Shown here in pieces: positions 8,302 through 16,363 of a stretch of DNA of 53,714 bases; position 1 is the first letter of the stretch; each line of letters begins with the position of its first letter. The stretch spans positions 1-53,714 of the forward strand of contig NZ_JADYTF010000008.1 of the NCBI RefSeq assembly GCF_021530995.1. The letters are read 5' to 3'. The DNA comes from Bacteroides caecigallinarum (lineage in GTDB: Bacteria; Bacteroidota; Bacteroidia; Bacteroidales; Bacteroidaceae). The notes under the pieces are model-generated. The model did no database searches. It was given only the letters and a program-made list of their open reading frames with translations, and was not told the origin of the DNA. The position numbers were made by a program, and so were the translations under genes.

Positions 8302-8544
8302 TTATTTTAGAATTCTGTTGGCAAAAAAAGCAAAAGTGTAAGTTGTTATAATACCACATATAGCTGAAAGCCAATTAGCCTCATTATTTAAATTAGATAA
8401 TAGAGGTGTAAATCCGCCTATTACCATACCGGCAAAAGATAATTTTGACAAGTCGAAAAAATATCCGGCAATCTTTTCTTTTCGGACATCGTTTTTCTTT
8501 CTTACCTCTTCTTTTGCTTTTCTGGTTTCCTCAAAATTTCCCAT
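8302..8544 (-). CDS. 80-residue small membrane protein
   Basis: The N-terminal ~25 residues are charged and helical (EETRKAKEEVRKKNDVRKEK), followed by two hydrophobic segments (about 33-50 and 60-76) and the tail ANRILK. The segment FFDLSKLSFAGMVIGG resembles small Bacteroidales membrane proteins that I recall as DUF6722, but I cannot confirm the family. A near -7 box (TAACTTTA, 8572-8579 on the minus strand) lies upstream. It is followed by the 34-residue membrane peptide and a terminator. Function unknown. Confidence 0.7.
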   Translation of the reverse strand: MGNFEETRKAKEEVRKKNDVRKEKIAGYFFDLSKLSFAGMVIGGFTPLLSNLNNEANWLSAICGIITTYTFAFFANRILK

Positions 8545-8641
8545 AATCCGTTACTTGATTTCAACATTGCGTAAAGTTAATGAAAATTCCTGTAATACGG
8601 AAATTAATCAGAATTGAAATAGAATTCTAAAGAGCGGATAT

Positions 8642-10141
8642 TTACATTCCTGCCACTGCCTCTATTCCTCCGTACACACTGCTCAATATTCCCAGCAGAA
8701 TTATTCCTGCAAGGCAGATGGCAAGCGATGCGCGTGTCAGCCATGGGCTGCGGAAGTATGGCAGCGGACTGTCGTTCGGAGTGATGTACATGGCCTTTAC
8801 CACCAGCAGATAGTAATAAAGCGAAATCACTGTATTGACAAGGGCAAGGAACACTACCAGCCAGTGGCCTGCATTGAATGCTGATGCGAACACGAAGAAC
8901 TTGCTGAAGAATCCTGCGAATGGAGGAATTCCGGCAAGGGAGAACATGGCTAGAGTCATTACGAAAGTGAGTTTCGGATTTGTGCGGTAAAGTCCTGCGT
9001 ATGCCGCACGGCTCACTGCATATTCCGATTTTACTGTTTCTTCCGAGCGTGAAAGTGCATTTCCTGCGAGTTCTCCTTCTACATTGTTTGCATCGGCATA
9101 GTTATCGCCAAGGGTATGTCTCTCTATTGCTCCTATCACTCCGAACACGGCCAGATTGGCTACTATATATACTGTGATGTAATATATCAGCGAAGTTGTT
9201 CCCTGGGTGCTGCCTGCCATCACAGCCAGCATGATGTAGCCGGCCTGCGAGATACTGCTGTAGGCCATGAAACGCTTCATGTTGTCCTGAAGGATAGCGA
9301 AGATATTTGCCAGTGTTATTGTGGCTACTATCACGATACTGAGCATCAGTTCCCAACGGTCGGACATCTGTGCGAACACTTTAGTCAGGATGCTCATCAG
9401 CGCGAAGGCCGCGGCTCCTTTCGAGATGACTGACAGATAGCCTGCCACGGCTGTGGGCGCGCCCTGGTATGTGTCCGGCGTCCACATGTGGAATGGGACA
9501 AGACTCAGCTTGAAACCCAGACCTGCAAAGAAGAACACCATGGCCAGAATCTGCAGCGGTGTGCCTGTGATGCCGGCAGTCATGTCGGCAAAATAGGTTG
9601 TTCCGCATGTTCCGTAAATCAGTGAGAGTCCGTATAGCATGAGTCCGGACGAGAACATAGAGTTCAGTATGAACTTTGCCCCTGCTTCGGCGCTGTGGTG
9701 CTTCCATTTGTCGAATGCGATGAGACATGCCATCGGAATGCTGGCAAGCTCAAGTCCCACATAGAACAGGATGAAGCTTCCGGCGCTCACCATGAAATAC
9801 ATTCCCAGCAGTGTGCTCATTGTGATTACGTAGAACTCGCCTGCCTTGTGGCGTGAGTCCGGCGATGAAATCCATTCGCCTGCCTGCATGAACACGAGCA
9901 ATGTTCCTGCAGTGAGTATAGTCTTTACTACGGATGCGACAGGAGTGCAGTGATACATCCCGCCGAAATATTCTCCCGCCGACGGCTGTATGTTCAGAAT
10001 GATTTGTATCACCATCAGCGTGCAGGCCATAGTCCGTAATGTCTTGTGATGAGGCTCTTTCATTATAAGGTCGGCCAGGAGGATTATCACCATCATGGCT
10101 GCCAGAGTGATTTCTGCCTGCATTGGTATAAATTGAAACAT
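8642..10141 (-). CDS. nuoN: Complex I membrane subunit NuoN
   Basis: A proton-pumping antiporter-like subunit of NADH:quinone oxidoreductase type complexes in the inner membrane. The 499 residues form about 14 membrane segments, with the family motifs FKLSLVPFHMWTPDTYQGAP and FMAYSSISQAGYIMLA. A hydrophilic insertion at roughly 340-385 separates two membrane helices and is longer than in many homologues. It is the last gene of the nuo operon, separated from nuoM by a 127-bp AT-rich repeat region. Confidence 0.95.
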   Translation of the reverse strand: MFQFIPMQAEITLAAMMVIILLADLIMKEPHHKTLRTMACTLMVIQIILNIQPSAGEYFGGMYHCTPVASVVKTILTAGTLLVFMQAGEWISSPDSRHKAGEFYVITMSTLLGMYFMVSAGSFILFYVGLELASIPMACLIAFDKWKHHSAEAGAKFILNSMFSSGLMLYGLSLIYGTCGTTYFADMTAGITGTPLQILAMVFFFAGLGFKLSLVPFHMWTPDTYQGAPTAVAGYLSVISKGAAAFALMSILTKVFAQMSDRWELMLSIVIVATITLANIFAILQDNMKRFMAYSSISQAGYIMLAVMAGSTQGTTSLIYYITVYIVANLAVFGVIGAIERHTLGDNYADANNVEGELAGNALSRSEETVKSEYAVSRAAYAGLYRTNPKLTFVMTLAMFSLAGIPPFAGFFSKFFVFASAFNAGHWLVVFLALVNTVISLYYYLLVVKAMYITPNDSPLPYFRSPWLTRASLAICLAGIILLGILSSVYGGIEAVAGM

Positions 10142-10268
10142 GTTTTTTTAGTTAAGAATTAAAAATTAATAATTAAAAACGTCGCTCAATTAATAATTAA
10201 GAGTTAATAATTAAAAGTGATAGCATCCACCCATTTTTAATTATTAATTATTCATTATTAATTATTAT
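10142..10268. repeat. AT-rich intergenic repeats between nuoM and nuoN
   Basis: The gap is built from many variants of TTAATTATTAATT in both orientations (for example AATTAATAATTAA and TTAATTATTCATTATT). Similar elements occur at 11751-11786 and 33786-33876. Nothing coding is visible. Inverted copies could fold into weak hairpins in the mRNA. Confidence 0.75.
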
Positions 10269-11750
10269 TTATCTCACTATTGCCGAAATAATAGGTTCCA
10301 CACTGTGGCTTATCACATTGCTTACCCAGAACGGAGCAAGTCCGAGTCCGGCTACAGCAGCGATAAGGCAGATAACAGTGAAGCGTTCGTCCCATGTGGC
10401 GTCTGTAAGTTTCAGATGTTCGGGATTCTCGCAAGTTCCGTACAGAATCTTTCCTACCACACGGAGGATATACACTGCCGTAATCACAATACTCATTGTA
10501 GCAATCACTGTACAGACACGGTGGAAGATGTCAGGGTTCTGGAACGAACCTACGAATACAGTCATTTCGGCAATGAAGCCGCTCAATCCGGGAAGACCGA
10601 GGTTGGCAAGACCGGCAATGACGTATCCCACGGCAAGGAAAGGCATAATCTTCATCAGACCTCTGAGCTGGCGGATATCGCGTGTGTGGGTTCTTCCGTA
10701 AATCATACCGATAAGAGCAAAGAAGAGGGCTGTCATAAGTCCGTGGCTAAGCATCTGAAGGATGGCTCCTGTTGCACTTACCTTAGTCATCATAAGCAGG
10801 GCGAAGAGAACCAGGCCGCAGTGGCTTACCGAAGAATAAGCGTTGATGTACTTCAAGTCTGTCTGAACTACGGCGCTGAATGCTCCGTAAACCACAGAGA
10901 TAGTAGTCAGCACGAGGAAGAAGTCGCCCCAGATAGCGGCACCTGTAGGCATAAGATACATGGCAATACGGAAACATCCGTAACCGCCAAGTTTCATCAA
11001 TACACCGGCATGAAGCATAGATACGGCGGTAGGGGCCGACGCGTGACCGTCAGGGCTCCATGTGTGGAACGGGAAAAGAGCTCCCAGCACGCCGAAGCCG
11101 ATAAATATCAGCGGGAAGAACAGACGCTGGAACTCGGTAGGTATCTTGTGGTTCACAATCTCGAGAATGTTCATCGTCTCAGCTCCGGCACCGTAGTAGA
11201 TACCCAGGATACCGATAAGCAGGAATGCCGAACCACCCATCAGCATAAGAGTAAGCTTCATGGCCGCGTATTCTTTCTTTCCGCTTCCCCACACTCCGAT
11301 GAGCAGATACATAGGGATGAGCGCCACCTCGTAGAACATGAACATGGTGAAGAGGTCGGTAGAGATGAAGAAACCGAAAACTCCGGTGCTCAGCAGTGTG
11401 AACCAGAGGAAATATTCTTTTGTCATCGGCTGCAGACGCCATGAAGCGAATGTACCGGTGAATACTATTATAGAGCTTAGCAGCAGCATCACTACGGAGA
11501 TACCGTCCACTCCCACGGAATAGCATATATTCAATGGCTCATACCATGGAGTGCTTGCGGTGAAGAGCATTTCTTCTGTAGCTCCTCCGTTTCTCAAACC
11601 GATATACGCTACAGTGAGCCACACGGACAATCCCAGCAATACGGTAGATCCGGCTACCATAACCGCTCTTACCTGATTGATGCCTTTCGCCAGCCACAGG
11701 CCCAGCAGCATTACCAGAGGGATGATTACAAATAAACTTAATATATTCAT
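10269..11750 (-). CDS. nuoM: Complex I membrane subunit NuoM
   Basis: An antiporter-like proton-translocating subunit. The 493-residue polytopic protein carries the conserved lysine/glutamate-containing segments MFYEVALIPMYLLIG, LFPFHTWSPDGHASAPT and YINAYSSVSHCGLVLF. Its length is normal. It lies between nuoL and nuoN, with AT-rich repeats on both sides instead of the tight coupling usual in the rest of the operon. A long open frame on the opposite strand is a codon-usage shadow. Confidence 0.95.
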   Translation of the reverse strand: MNILSLFVIIPLVMLLGLWLAKGINQVRAVMVAGSTVLLGLSVWLTVAYIGLRNGGATEEMLFTASTPWYEPLNICYSVGVDGISVVMLLLSSIIVFTGTFASWRLQPMTKEYFLWFTLLSTGVFGFFISTDLFTMFMFYEVALIPMYLLIGVWGSGKKEYAAMKLTLMLMGGSAFLLIGILGIYYGAGAETMNILEIVNHKIPTEFQRLFFPLIFIGFGVLGALFPFHTWSPDGHASAPTAVSMLHAGVLMKLGGYGCFRIAMYLMPTGAAIWGDFFLVLTTISVVYGAFSAVVQTDLKYINAYSSVSHCGLVLFALLMMTKVSATGAILQMLSHGLMTALFFALIGMIYGRTHTRDIRQLRGLMKIMPFLAVGYVIAGLANLGLPGLSGFIAEMTVFVGSFQNPDIFHRVCTVIATMSIVITAVYILRVVGKILYGTCENPEHLKLTDATWDERFTVICLIAAVAGLGLAPFWVSNVISHSVEPIISAIVR

Positions 11751-11816
11751 TGTTTCAATTAATAATTAAAAATTAATAATTAAAAGCAGAAAGCTTGTTG
11801 AGTAAATGTGGTTTTA
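11751..11816. repeat. AT-rich repeats between nuoL and nuoM
   Basis: Two copies of AATTAATAATTAAAA-type sequence (near 11757-11784) match the element family in the nuoM/nuoN gap. No gene. Confidence 0.65.
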
Positions 11817-13706
11817 TCACAGCAGGATAAGTGCCGCAGTCAGGATGATGATACCTCCCAGGAACCACATTGTGTAAGTCTGGATCTTTCCGCTCTGTAC
11901 AGGCTGTGCGGTTTCGCCGGCCGCGTTCGTGCCCCATGCCATGAAGTTCATGAACTGGTCGATTACGTGGCGGTCGAACCATGCAAGCGGAGTAGAGACG
12001 CAGCGGAAGATAATCTTCTTCGTCACGAACAGCCAGAGCTCGTCCATGAAGAAACGCTTGTAGGCGGCATGGTGCAGACGGCTGAACCTTTTCTGGAGCA
12101 TGTCTGCCACAGGCTGAGTCTTTCCGGCGTACATCCATGTAGCCAGGATGATAGCCAGCACAGCCACCACGATACTTGTAGTTGCCACTGTGGCATCAAG
12201 ATGAATGTCGTACGCATGTCCGTTGCTCGAAACGAAATGTCCGAAAGGCATCGCCCATCCGGCAACGACAGTGATAGCCGCAAGAATGACGAGAGGCAAT
12301 GTCATAACCACAGGACTTTCGTGCGGAGTGTGGTGCGCATAGTTGTCGTTTGTCTTTCCCCAGAAGATGCAATAGTACAGACGGAACATATAGAAAGCAG
12401 TCATTCCGGCGATGATGGTCATTATCCATCCGGCTACAGGACTGAAGCGGAAACAGGCCGCCAGGATTTCATCTTTCGAGAAGAAGCCTGAGAAAGGAGG
12501 AATACCTGCGATGGCAAGACACGCTATGAGGAATGTGATGTGAGTGACAGGCATATATTTCCTGAGTCCGCCCATGAACGACATCTCGTTGCTGTGGACC
12601 GCATGTATCACACAGCCGGCTCCGAGGAACAGCAGTGCCTTGAACATGGCGTGAGTGAACAGATGGAACATAGATGCCATATAACCCAGTCCGCCTTCGT
12701 GCGGGTCAAGACTTGTAGATACGCCCAGCGCAACCATCATGAAGCCAATCTGCGAGATGGTAGAGAACGCAAGCACGCGCTTGATGTCGCTCTGCACGCA
12801 AGCCACCGTAGCCGCATAGAAAGCGGTGAACATGCCGATGTATGCCACCCAGTGAAGAGTCTCAGGAGCGAAACCGATAAACAGCGGGAACATCCTCGCC
12901 ACGAGATACACACCTGCCACAACCATCGTAGCGGCATGAATCAGCGCCGATACCGGAGTAGGACCTTCCATCGCGTCCGGCAGCCAGATGTGCAACGGAA
13001 ACATCGCACTCTTTCCGGCACCACCCACGAACATCAGTCCCAGAGCCCATGGCAACACCATACCCGCCTTCATCAGCTGCTCTTCGGAAGGAGAGAAAGT
13101 GAAAGTCTGCATGTAGTAGCCGTAAATCAGGATACCGATAAGGAAGCCCAGGTCGGCAAAGCGTGTAACGATGAAAGCTTTCTTGGAGGCAGCTATAGCC
13201 TCAGGCTTGGTGTAATAGAAACCTATCAACAGATAAGACGAAACTCCCACAAGCTCCCAGAACACGTACATCTGGAAGATATTCGTAGCCACCACCAGTC
13301 CGAGCATTGAGAAAGTGAACAGCGAGAGGAAAGCGTAGTAGCGCTGGAACCCGCGTTCGCCCTTCATATATCCGAACGAATAGATATGCACCATGAGCGA
13401 CACCGTGGAGATAACCACCAGCATCATCACCGAGATAGGGTCGAGCATGATACCCATGTCGATGTGCAGCGACTCGGTGAACGGCAGCCACCGGAAGTTC
13501 CACGGAGTAGAGACAGGCAGCACCCCTTCGGCAGTACGTGGCGCGCCGAAATATCCGATGGCCGTGATGTAGCTCAGCACTGTGACAGCCGCCAGCGACA
13601 GTGTACCTATCGTTCCCGCCACCTTATGAGGCATTTTCATTCCTGCCAGAGCCAGAACTAGGAAGCTCAGCACCGGCAGAGCCAGTATAAGTATTGTATA
13701 TTCCAT
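11817..13706 (-). CDS. nuoL: Complex I membrane subunit NuoL
   Basis: The distal antiporter-like subunit with the long lateral helix at its C-terminus. The 629 residues match the family length. Signature segments include FWELVGVSSYLLIGF, FPLHIWLPDAMEGPTPVSA and RVLAFSTISQIGFMM. The C-terminal ~80 residues include the amphipathic helix region and a final membrane anchor (FLGGIIILTAALILL). It follows nuoK with a 15-bp gap. Confidence 0.96.
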   Translation of the reverse strand: MEYTILILALPVLSFLVLALAGMKMPHKVAGTIGTLSLAAVTVLSYITAIGYFGAPRTAEGVLPVSTPWNFRWLPFTESLHIDMGIMLDPISVMMLVVISTVSLMVHIYSFGYMKGERGFQRYYAFLSLFTFSMLGLVVATNIFQMYVFWELVGVSSYLLIGFYYTKPEAIAASKKAFIVTRFADLGFLIGILIYGYYMQTFTFSPSEEQLMKAGMVLPWALGLMFVGGAGKSAMFPLHIWLPDAMEGPTPVSALIHAATMVVAGVYLVARMFPLFIGFAPETLHWVAYIGMFTAFYAATVACVQSDIKRVLAFSTISQIGFMMVALGVSTSLDPHEGGLGYMASMFHLFTHAMFKALLFLGAGCVIHAVHSNEMSFMGGLRKYMPVTHITFLIACLAIAGIPPFSGFFSKDEILAACFRFSPVAGWIMTIIAGMTAFYMFRLYYCIFWGKTNDNYAHHTPHESPVVMTLPLVILAAITVVAGWAMPFGHFVSSNGHAYDIHLDATVATTSIVVAVLAIILATWMYAGKTQPVADMLQKRFSRLHHAAYKRFFMDELWLFVTKKIIFRCVSTPLAWFDRHVIDQFMNFMAWGTNAAGETAQPVQSGKIQTYTMWFLGGIIILTAALILL

Positions 13707-13721
13707 ATTCCTTCTATTTTT

Positions 13722-14045
13722 TTATCCCTTCATTTCCGAAATATCGTCAGTCAGAATCTTATTGATATTCCTGTATACATTTATTATTATCGCTATTGCC
13801 ACAGCAGTTTCGGCAGCGGCTATGGCAATGCCGAACAGACTGAAGAAATGTCCTTCCAGCTGTCCCGGAAAGAGATATCTGTTGAACACCGCAAAGTTGA
13901 TGTTCGTGGCGTTAAGCATAAGTTCGGCCGAGATAAGCAGAGCCAGCAGGTTCTTTCGTGTGAAGAACCCGTAAATTCCGCAGAACAGCATCACGGCGCT
14001 TATCACCAGATAGTGTATAACGTGTACTTCTATTTCAATTTCCAT
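13722..14045 (-). CDS. nuoK: Complex I membrane subunit NuoK
   Basis: A small three-helix subunit with a conserved membrane glutamate (SAELMLNATNINF; the second helix carries the Glu). The ATG at 14045 gives 107 residues (MEIEIEVHVIHYLV), close to the usual 100-105. An in-frame start at 14087 would overlap nuoJ and add a charged extension not typical of the family, so I chose the shorter form. The gap to nuoJ is then 22 bp. Confidence 0.93.
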   Translation of the reverse strand: MEIEIEVHVIHYLVISAVMLFCGIYGFFTRKNLLALLISAELMLNATNINFAVFNRYLFPGQLEGHFFSLFGIAIAAAETAVAIAIIINVYRNINKILTDDISEMKG

Positions 14046-14067
14046 AATTCCGATTCTTATTTTTTCA

Positions 14068-14580
14068 TCATTTTCTTTTTCTGGCAATCATGATTGCGCC
14101 TATCATACAGGCCAGCAGCAGCACGCTCATAACCTCGAAAGGCAGTACGAACTGATATTTCCCTGTTCCGATAAGCGCCTCGCCGATATTTTTCACCGGC
14201 AGCTCCACTCCCTGAGGGATGATGTTCAGGGCGAATCCGTTTGTGGCGATAATGAACATCACCAGTGCCATACCCACCAGCGTGGTGAGCAGCACGCTTA
14301 TCATTTTGCCACGTCCTATTTTATACTTCATGGTTCCCGACGAGCGTGTCAGCAGGATGGAGAACACATACAGTACGATGATACCTCCGGCATACACCAT
14401 CAGCTGCACCGCGCTCAGGAATGTGTAGCCCAGGATGGCATATATCCCCCCTGTGGCAAGCAGCACGAACAGCAGATAAGTGGCAGACCGCAGGATGCTG
14501 TTGGTAGTGACAGCCAGCACTGAGAAAACTATTATGCACAGTGCCACTACATAAAATGCTATTTCAAAAAGTGAAAACAT
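14068..14580 (-). CDS. nuoJ: Complex I membrane subunit NuoJ
   Basis: A five-helix membrane subunit of 170 residues (family 165-200). It shows the conserved helix-3 region AVQLMVYAGGIIVLYVFSILL with the pi-bulge tyrosine/glycine segment, and ends MIGAIMIARKRK. It follows nuoI across a short gap containing one unit of a 20-bp tandem duplication. Confidence 0.94.
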   Translation of the reverse strand: MFSLFEIAFYVVALCIIVFSVLAVTTNSILRSATYLLFVLLATGGIYAILGYTFLSAVQLMVYAGGIIVLYVFSILLTRSSGTMKYKIGRGKMISVLLTTLVGMALVMFIIATNGFALNIIPQGVELPVKNIGEALIGTGKYQFVLPFEVMSVLLLACMIGAIMIARKRK

Positions 14581-14601
14581 GTTTTTTTTAGTTTTTAGTT
14601 A

Positions 14602-14641
14602 TTAGCTTCGCTGATTATTGGTTAGCTTCGCTGACCGTTGG
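14602..14641. repeat. 20-bp tandem duplication over the nuoI stop codon
   Basis: Two units, 14602-14621 and 14622-14641, both begin TTAGCTTCGCTGA and end TTGG. One unit encodes the last residues of NuoI (PTVSEANQ); the other lies after its stop. The duplication therefore duplicated the gene end into the spacer. Confidence 0.85.
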
Positions 14642-15085
14642 TTCATTCAAAGTCATCACCAGCTTTTCTCTCTCGAACACGGCGTTTTCGAAATGATTGC
14701 TGAAACGTATCGCGTCGTGCGGACACGCGTTCACACACAGCTGGCAGAACATACATGCCCCCAGATCGTATTCATATTTCAGCAGGACCTTCTTTTTCTT
14801 TCCGTCTTCCGTTTCGCGTGTCTCGCTTGTTATGTTTATCGTGCCGTTAGGGCAGGCCATCTGGCACAGTCCGCACGCCACGCATCTGTTCTCTCCGTTC
14901 TCATCCTTGGGCATCACCAGCATGGCGCGGTGACGTTCCGGTATGTACAGAGTAGTGTGTCTGTTCTCAGGATAGCGTTCCGTCACCTTCTTCTGCATGA
15001 ACACCTTCATCGAGGTGCGCATACCCACCAGCAGGCTTTTCACTCCGAACGCATATCCGCTTATATAATCTTTAAAAGTACTCAT
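14615..15085 (-). CDS. nuoI: Complex I 8Fe ferredoxin-like subunit NuoI
   Basis: The peripheral-arm subunit that carries two [4Fe-4S] clusters near the quinone site. Both cluster motifs are intact: CVACGLCQMACP and CMFCQLCVNACP. The 156-residue length is normal. The C-terminal tail after the second motif runs into a 20-bp duplicated sequence. It lies between nuoH and nuoJ. Confidence 0.96.
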   Translation of the reverse strand: MSTFKDYISGYAFGVKSLLVGMRTSMKVFMQKKVTERYPENRHTTLYIPERHRAMLVMPKDENGENRCVACGLCQMACPNGTINITSETRETEDGKKKKVLLKYEYDLGACMFCQLCVNACPHDAIRFSNHFENAVFEREKLVMTLNEPTVSEANQ

Positions 15086-15097
15086 CTTAAGTTTTTG

Positions 15098-15133
15098 AGT
15101 TTTTTCAGTTTTTTCAGTTTTTTCAGTTTTTAG
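15098..15133. repeat. 9-bp tandem repeat AGTTTTTTC between nuoH and nuoI
   Basis: Three perfect units (15098-15106, 15107-15115, 15116-15124) are followed by a degenerate AGTTTTTAG. The array fills much of the 57-bp gap ahead of nuoI and leaves the nuoI leader A-rich (GAAAAAACT on the sense strand). Confidence 0.8.
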
Positions 15134-15142
15134 TTTACGGTA

Positions 15143-16231
15143 TTAAAACACCAGTCCGAACACCTTCATCACCGTCATCACCATCAGCACCAGCAGCGAC
15201 AGCGGCATCAGATACTTCCATTCCAGGATCAGCACCTGGTCAATTCTCAACCGTGGGAAAGTCCATCTTATCCACATCAGCAGGAACACCACGAAGAAAG
15301 TCTTGCCCACGAACCATATCACTCCCGGAATGCAGTCCATCGCCATGTTCAGTCCTTCCAGCCCCGCAATGTGCAGCGGCATCCATCCTCCGAAGAAAAG
15401 CGTTACCGCAATGCCCGCGGTAATGAACAGGTTCAGGTATTCCGCCAGATAGAAAAAACCGAAGTGCATACCCGAGTATTCAGTATGATACCCCGCTGTA
15501 AGTTCCTGTTCCGCTTCCGCCAGGTCGAACGGAGCGCGGTTTGCCTCCGCGTTACCCGCTATCAGATAGATGATGAAAGCCATCACTGCCGGGACGTGTC
15601 CCTTGAAGATGTTCCACCCGTTCTCCTGATACGCCACAATCTCCTGGATGTCCATCGTCCCGCACAGGATAACCATAGTCAGAACGCTCAGACCGATGGA
15701 AAGCTCGTAGCTGATAATCATCGCCCCGCTTCGTACGGCACCTATCAGCGTATATTTGCTGTTGCTGCTCCATCCTGCCAGCAGGATGCCCAGCACACCG
15801 ATGGACGAAGCCGCCAGCACGAAGAAGATACCGATGTTCATGTGCAGAATCTCTCCCCCCTTGTTCCATGGCAGACACGAGAATGTCAGTATCGACGCCA
15901 TGATCACCAGGAAAGGAGCCAGCCCGTACAGAAACTTATCAGAGTTTTTCAGCGAGATAATCTCTTTCGTCAGAATTTTTATAACGTCCGCCGGCACCTG
16001 CAGAAGCCCTCCACGACCCCCCACACGGTCCGGTCCGATACGGCATTGGAAAGCCGCGCACACCTTACGCTCCATATATATCAGGATGATGGCCAGCACG
16101 GCATACATCACCATGATGAACACCCCCACGGCAATACCTTCGATGGTGAAGGCCAGCCATTCGGGCATCAGGCTGCACATCGTGCTGTGTATCCACATCA
16201 GGAGCGGCTCAAGATTATAATAGTCAAACAT
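15143..16231 (-). CDS. nuoH: Complex I quinone-module membrane subunit NuoH
   Basis: The eight-helix subunit that forms the quinone chamber with NuoB and NuoD. The 362-residue protein has the signatures QCRIGPDRVGGRGGLLQ, NANRAPFDLAEAEQEL-type sequence (seen as AEANRAPFDLAEAEQELTAG) and FFVVFLLMWIRWTFPRLR. Length and motifs are normal. It is separated from nuoCD by a 132-bp repeat-filled spacer. Confidence 0.96.
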   Translation of the reverse strand: MFDYYNLEPLLMWIHSTMCSLMPEWLAFTIEGIAVGVFIMVMYAVLAIILIYMERKVCAAFQCRIGPDRVGGRGGLLQVPADVIKILTKEIISLKNSDKFLYGLAPFLVIMASILTFSCLPWNKGGEILHMNIGIFFVLAASSIGVLGILLAGWSSNSKYTLIGAVRSGAMIISYELSIGLSVLTMVILCGTMDIQEIVAYQENGWNIFKGHVPAVMAFIIYLIAGNAEANRAPFDLAEAEQELTAGYHTEYSGMHFGFFYLAEYLNLFITAGIAVTLFFGGWMPLHIAGLEGLNMAMDCIPGVIWFVGKTFFVVFLLMWIRWTFPRLRIDQVLILEWKYLMPLSLLVLMVMTVMKVFGLVF

Positions 16232-16363
16232 TTTTTTAGTTTTTTAGTTTTTTAGTTTTTTAGTTTTTAAGTTTGTTATTATGAGTTTTTAAGTTTTTTA
16301 TTATGAGTTTTTAAGTTGGTTATCATCAACAAACTTACAAACTCATAAACTCACAAACTCACC
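16232..16363. repeat. Composite repeats and hairpin between nuoCD and nuoH
   Basis: Next to nuoH, TTTTTTAG is repeated about four times in 8-bp steps. Next come two 22-bp units, 16271-16292 and 16293-16314, both containing TTATTATGAGTTTTTAA or a close variant. A near-perfect inverted repeat spans 16302-16347 (arms TATGAGTTT...AAACTCATA, ATCATC loop, two mismatches). No coding sequence. The hairpin could modulate expression downstream of nuoCD. Confidence 0.8.
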
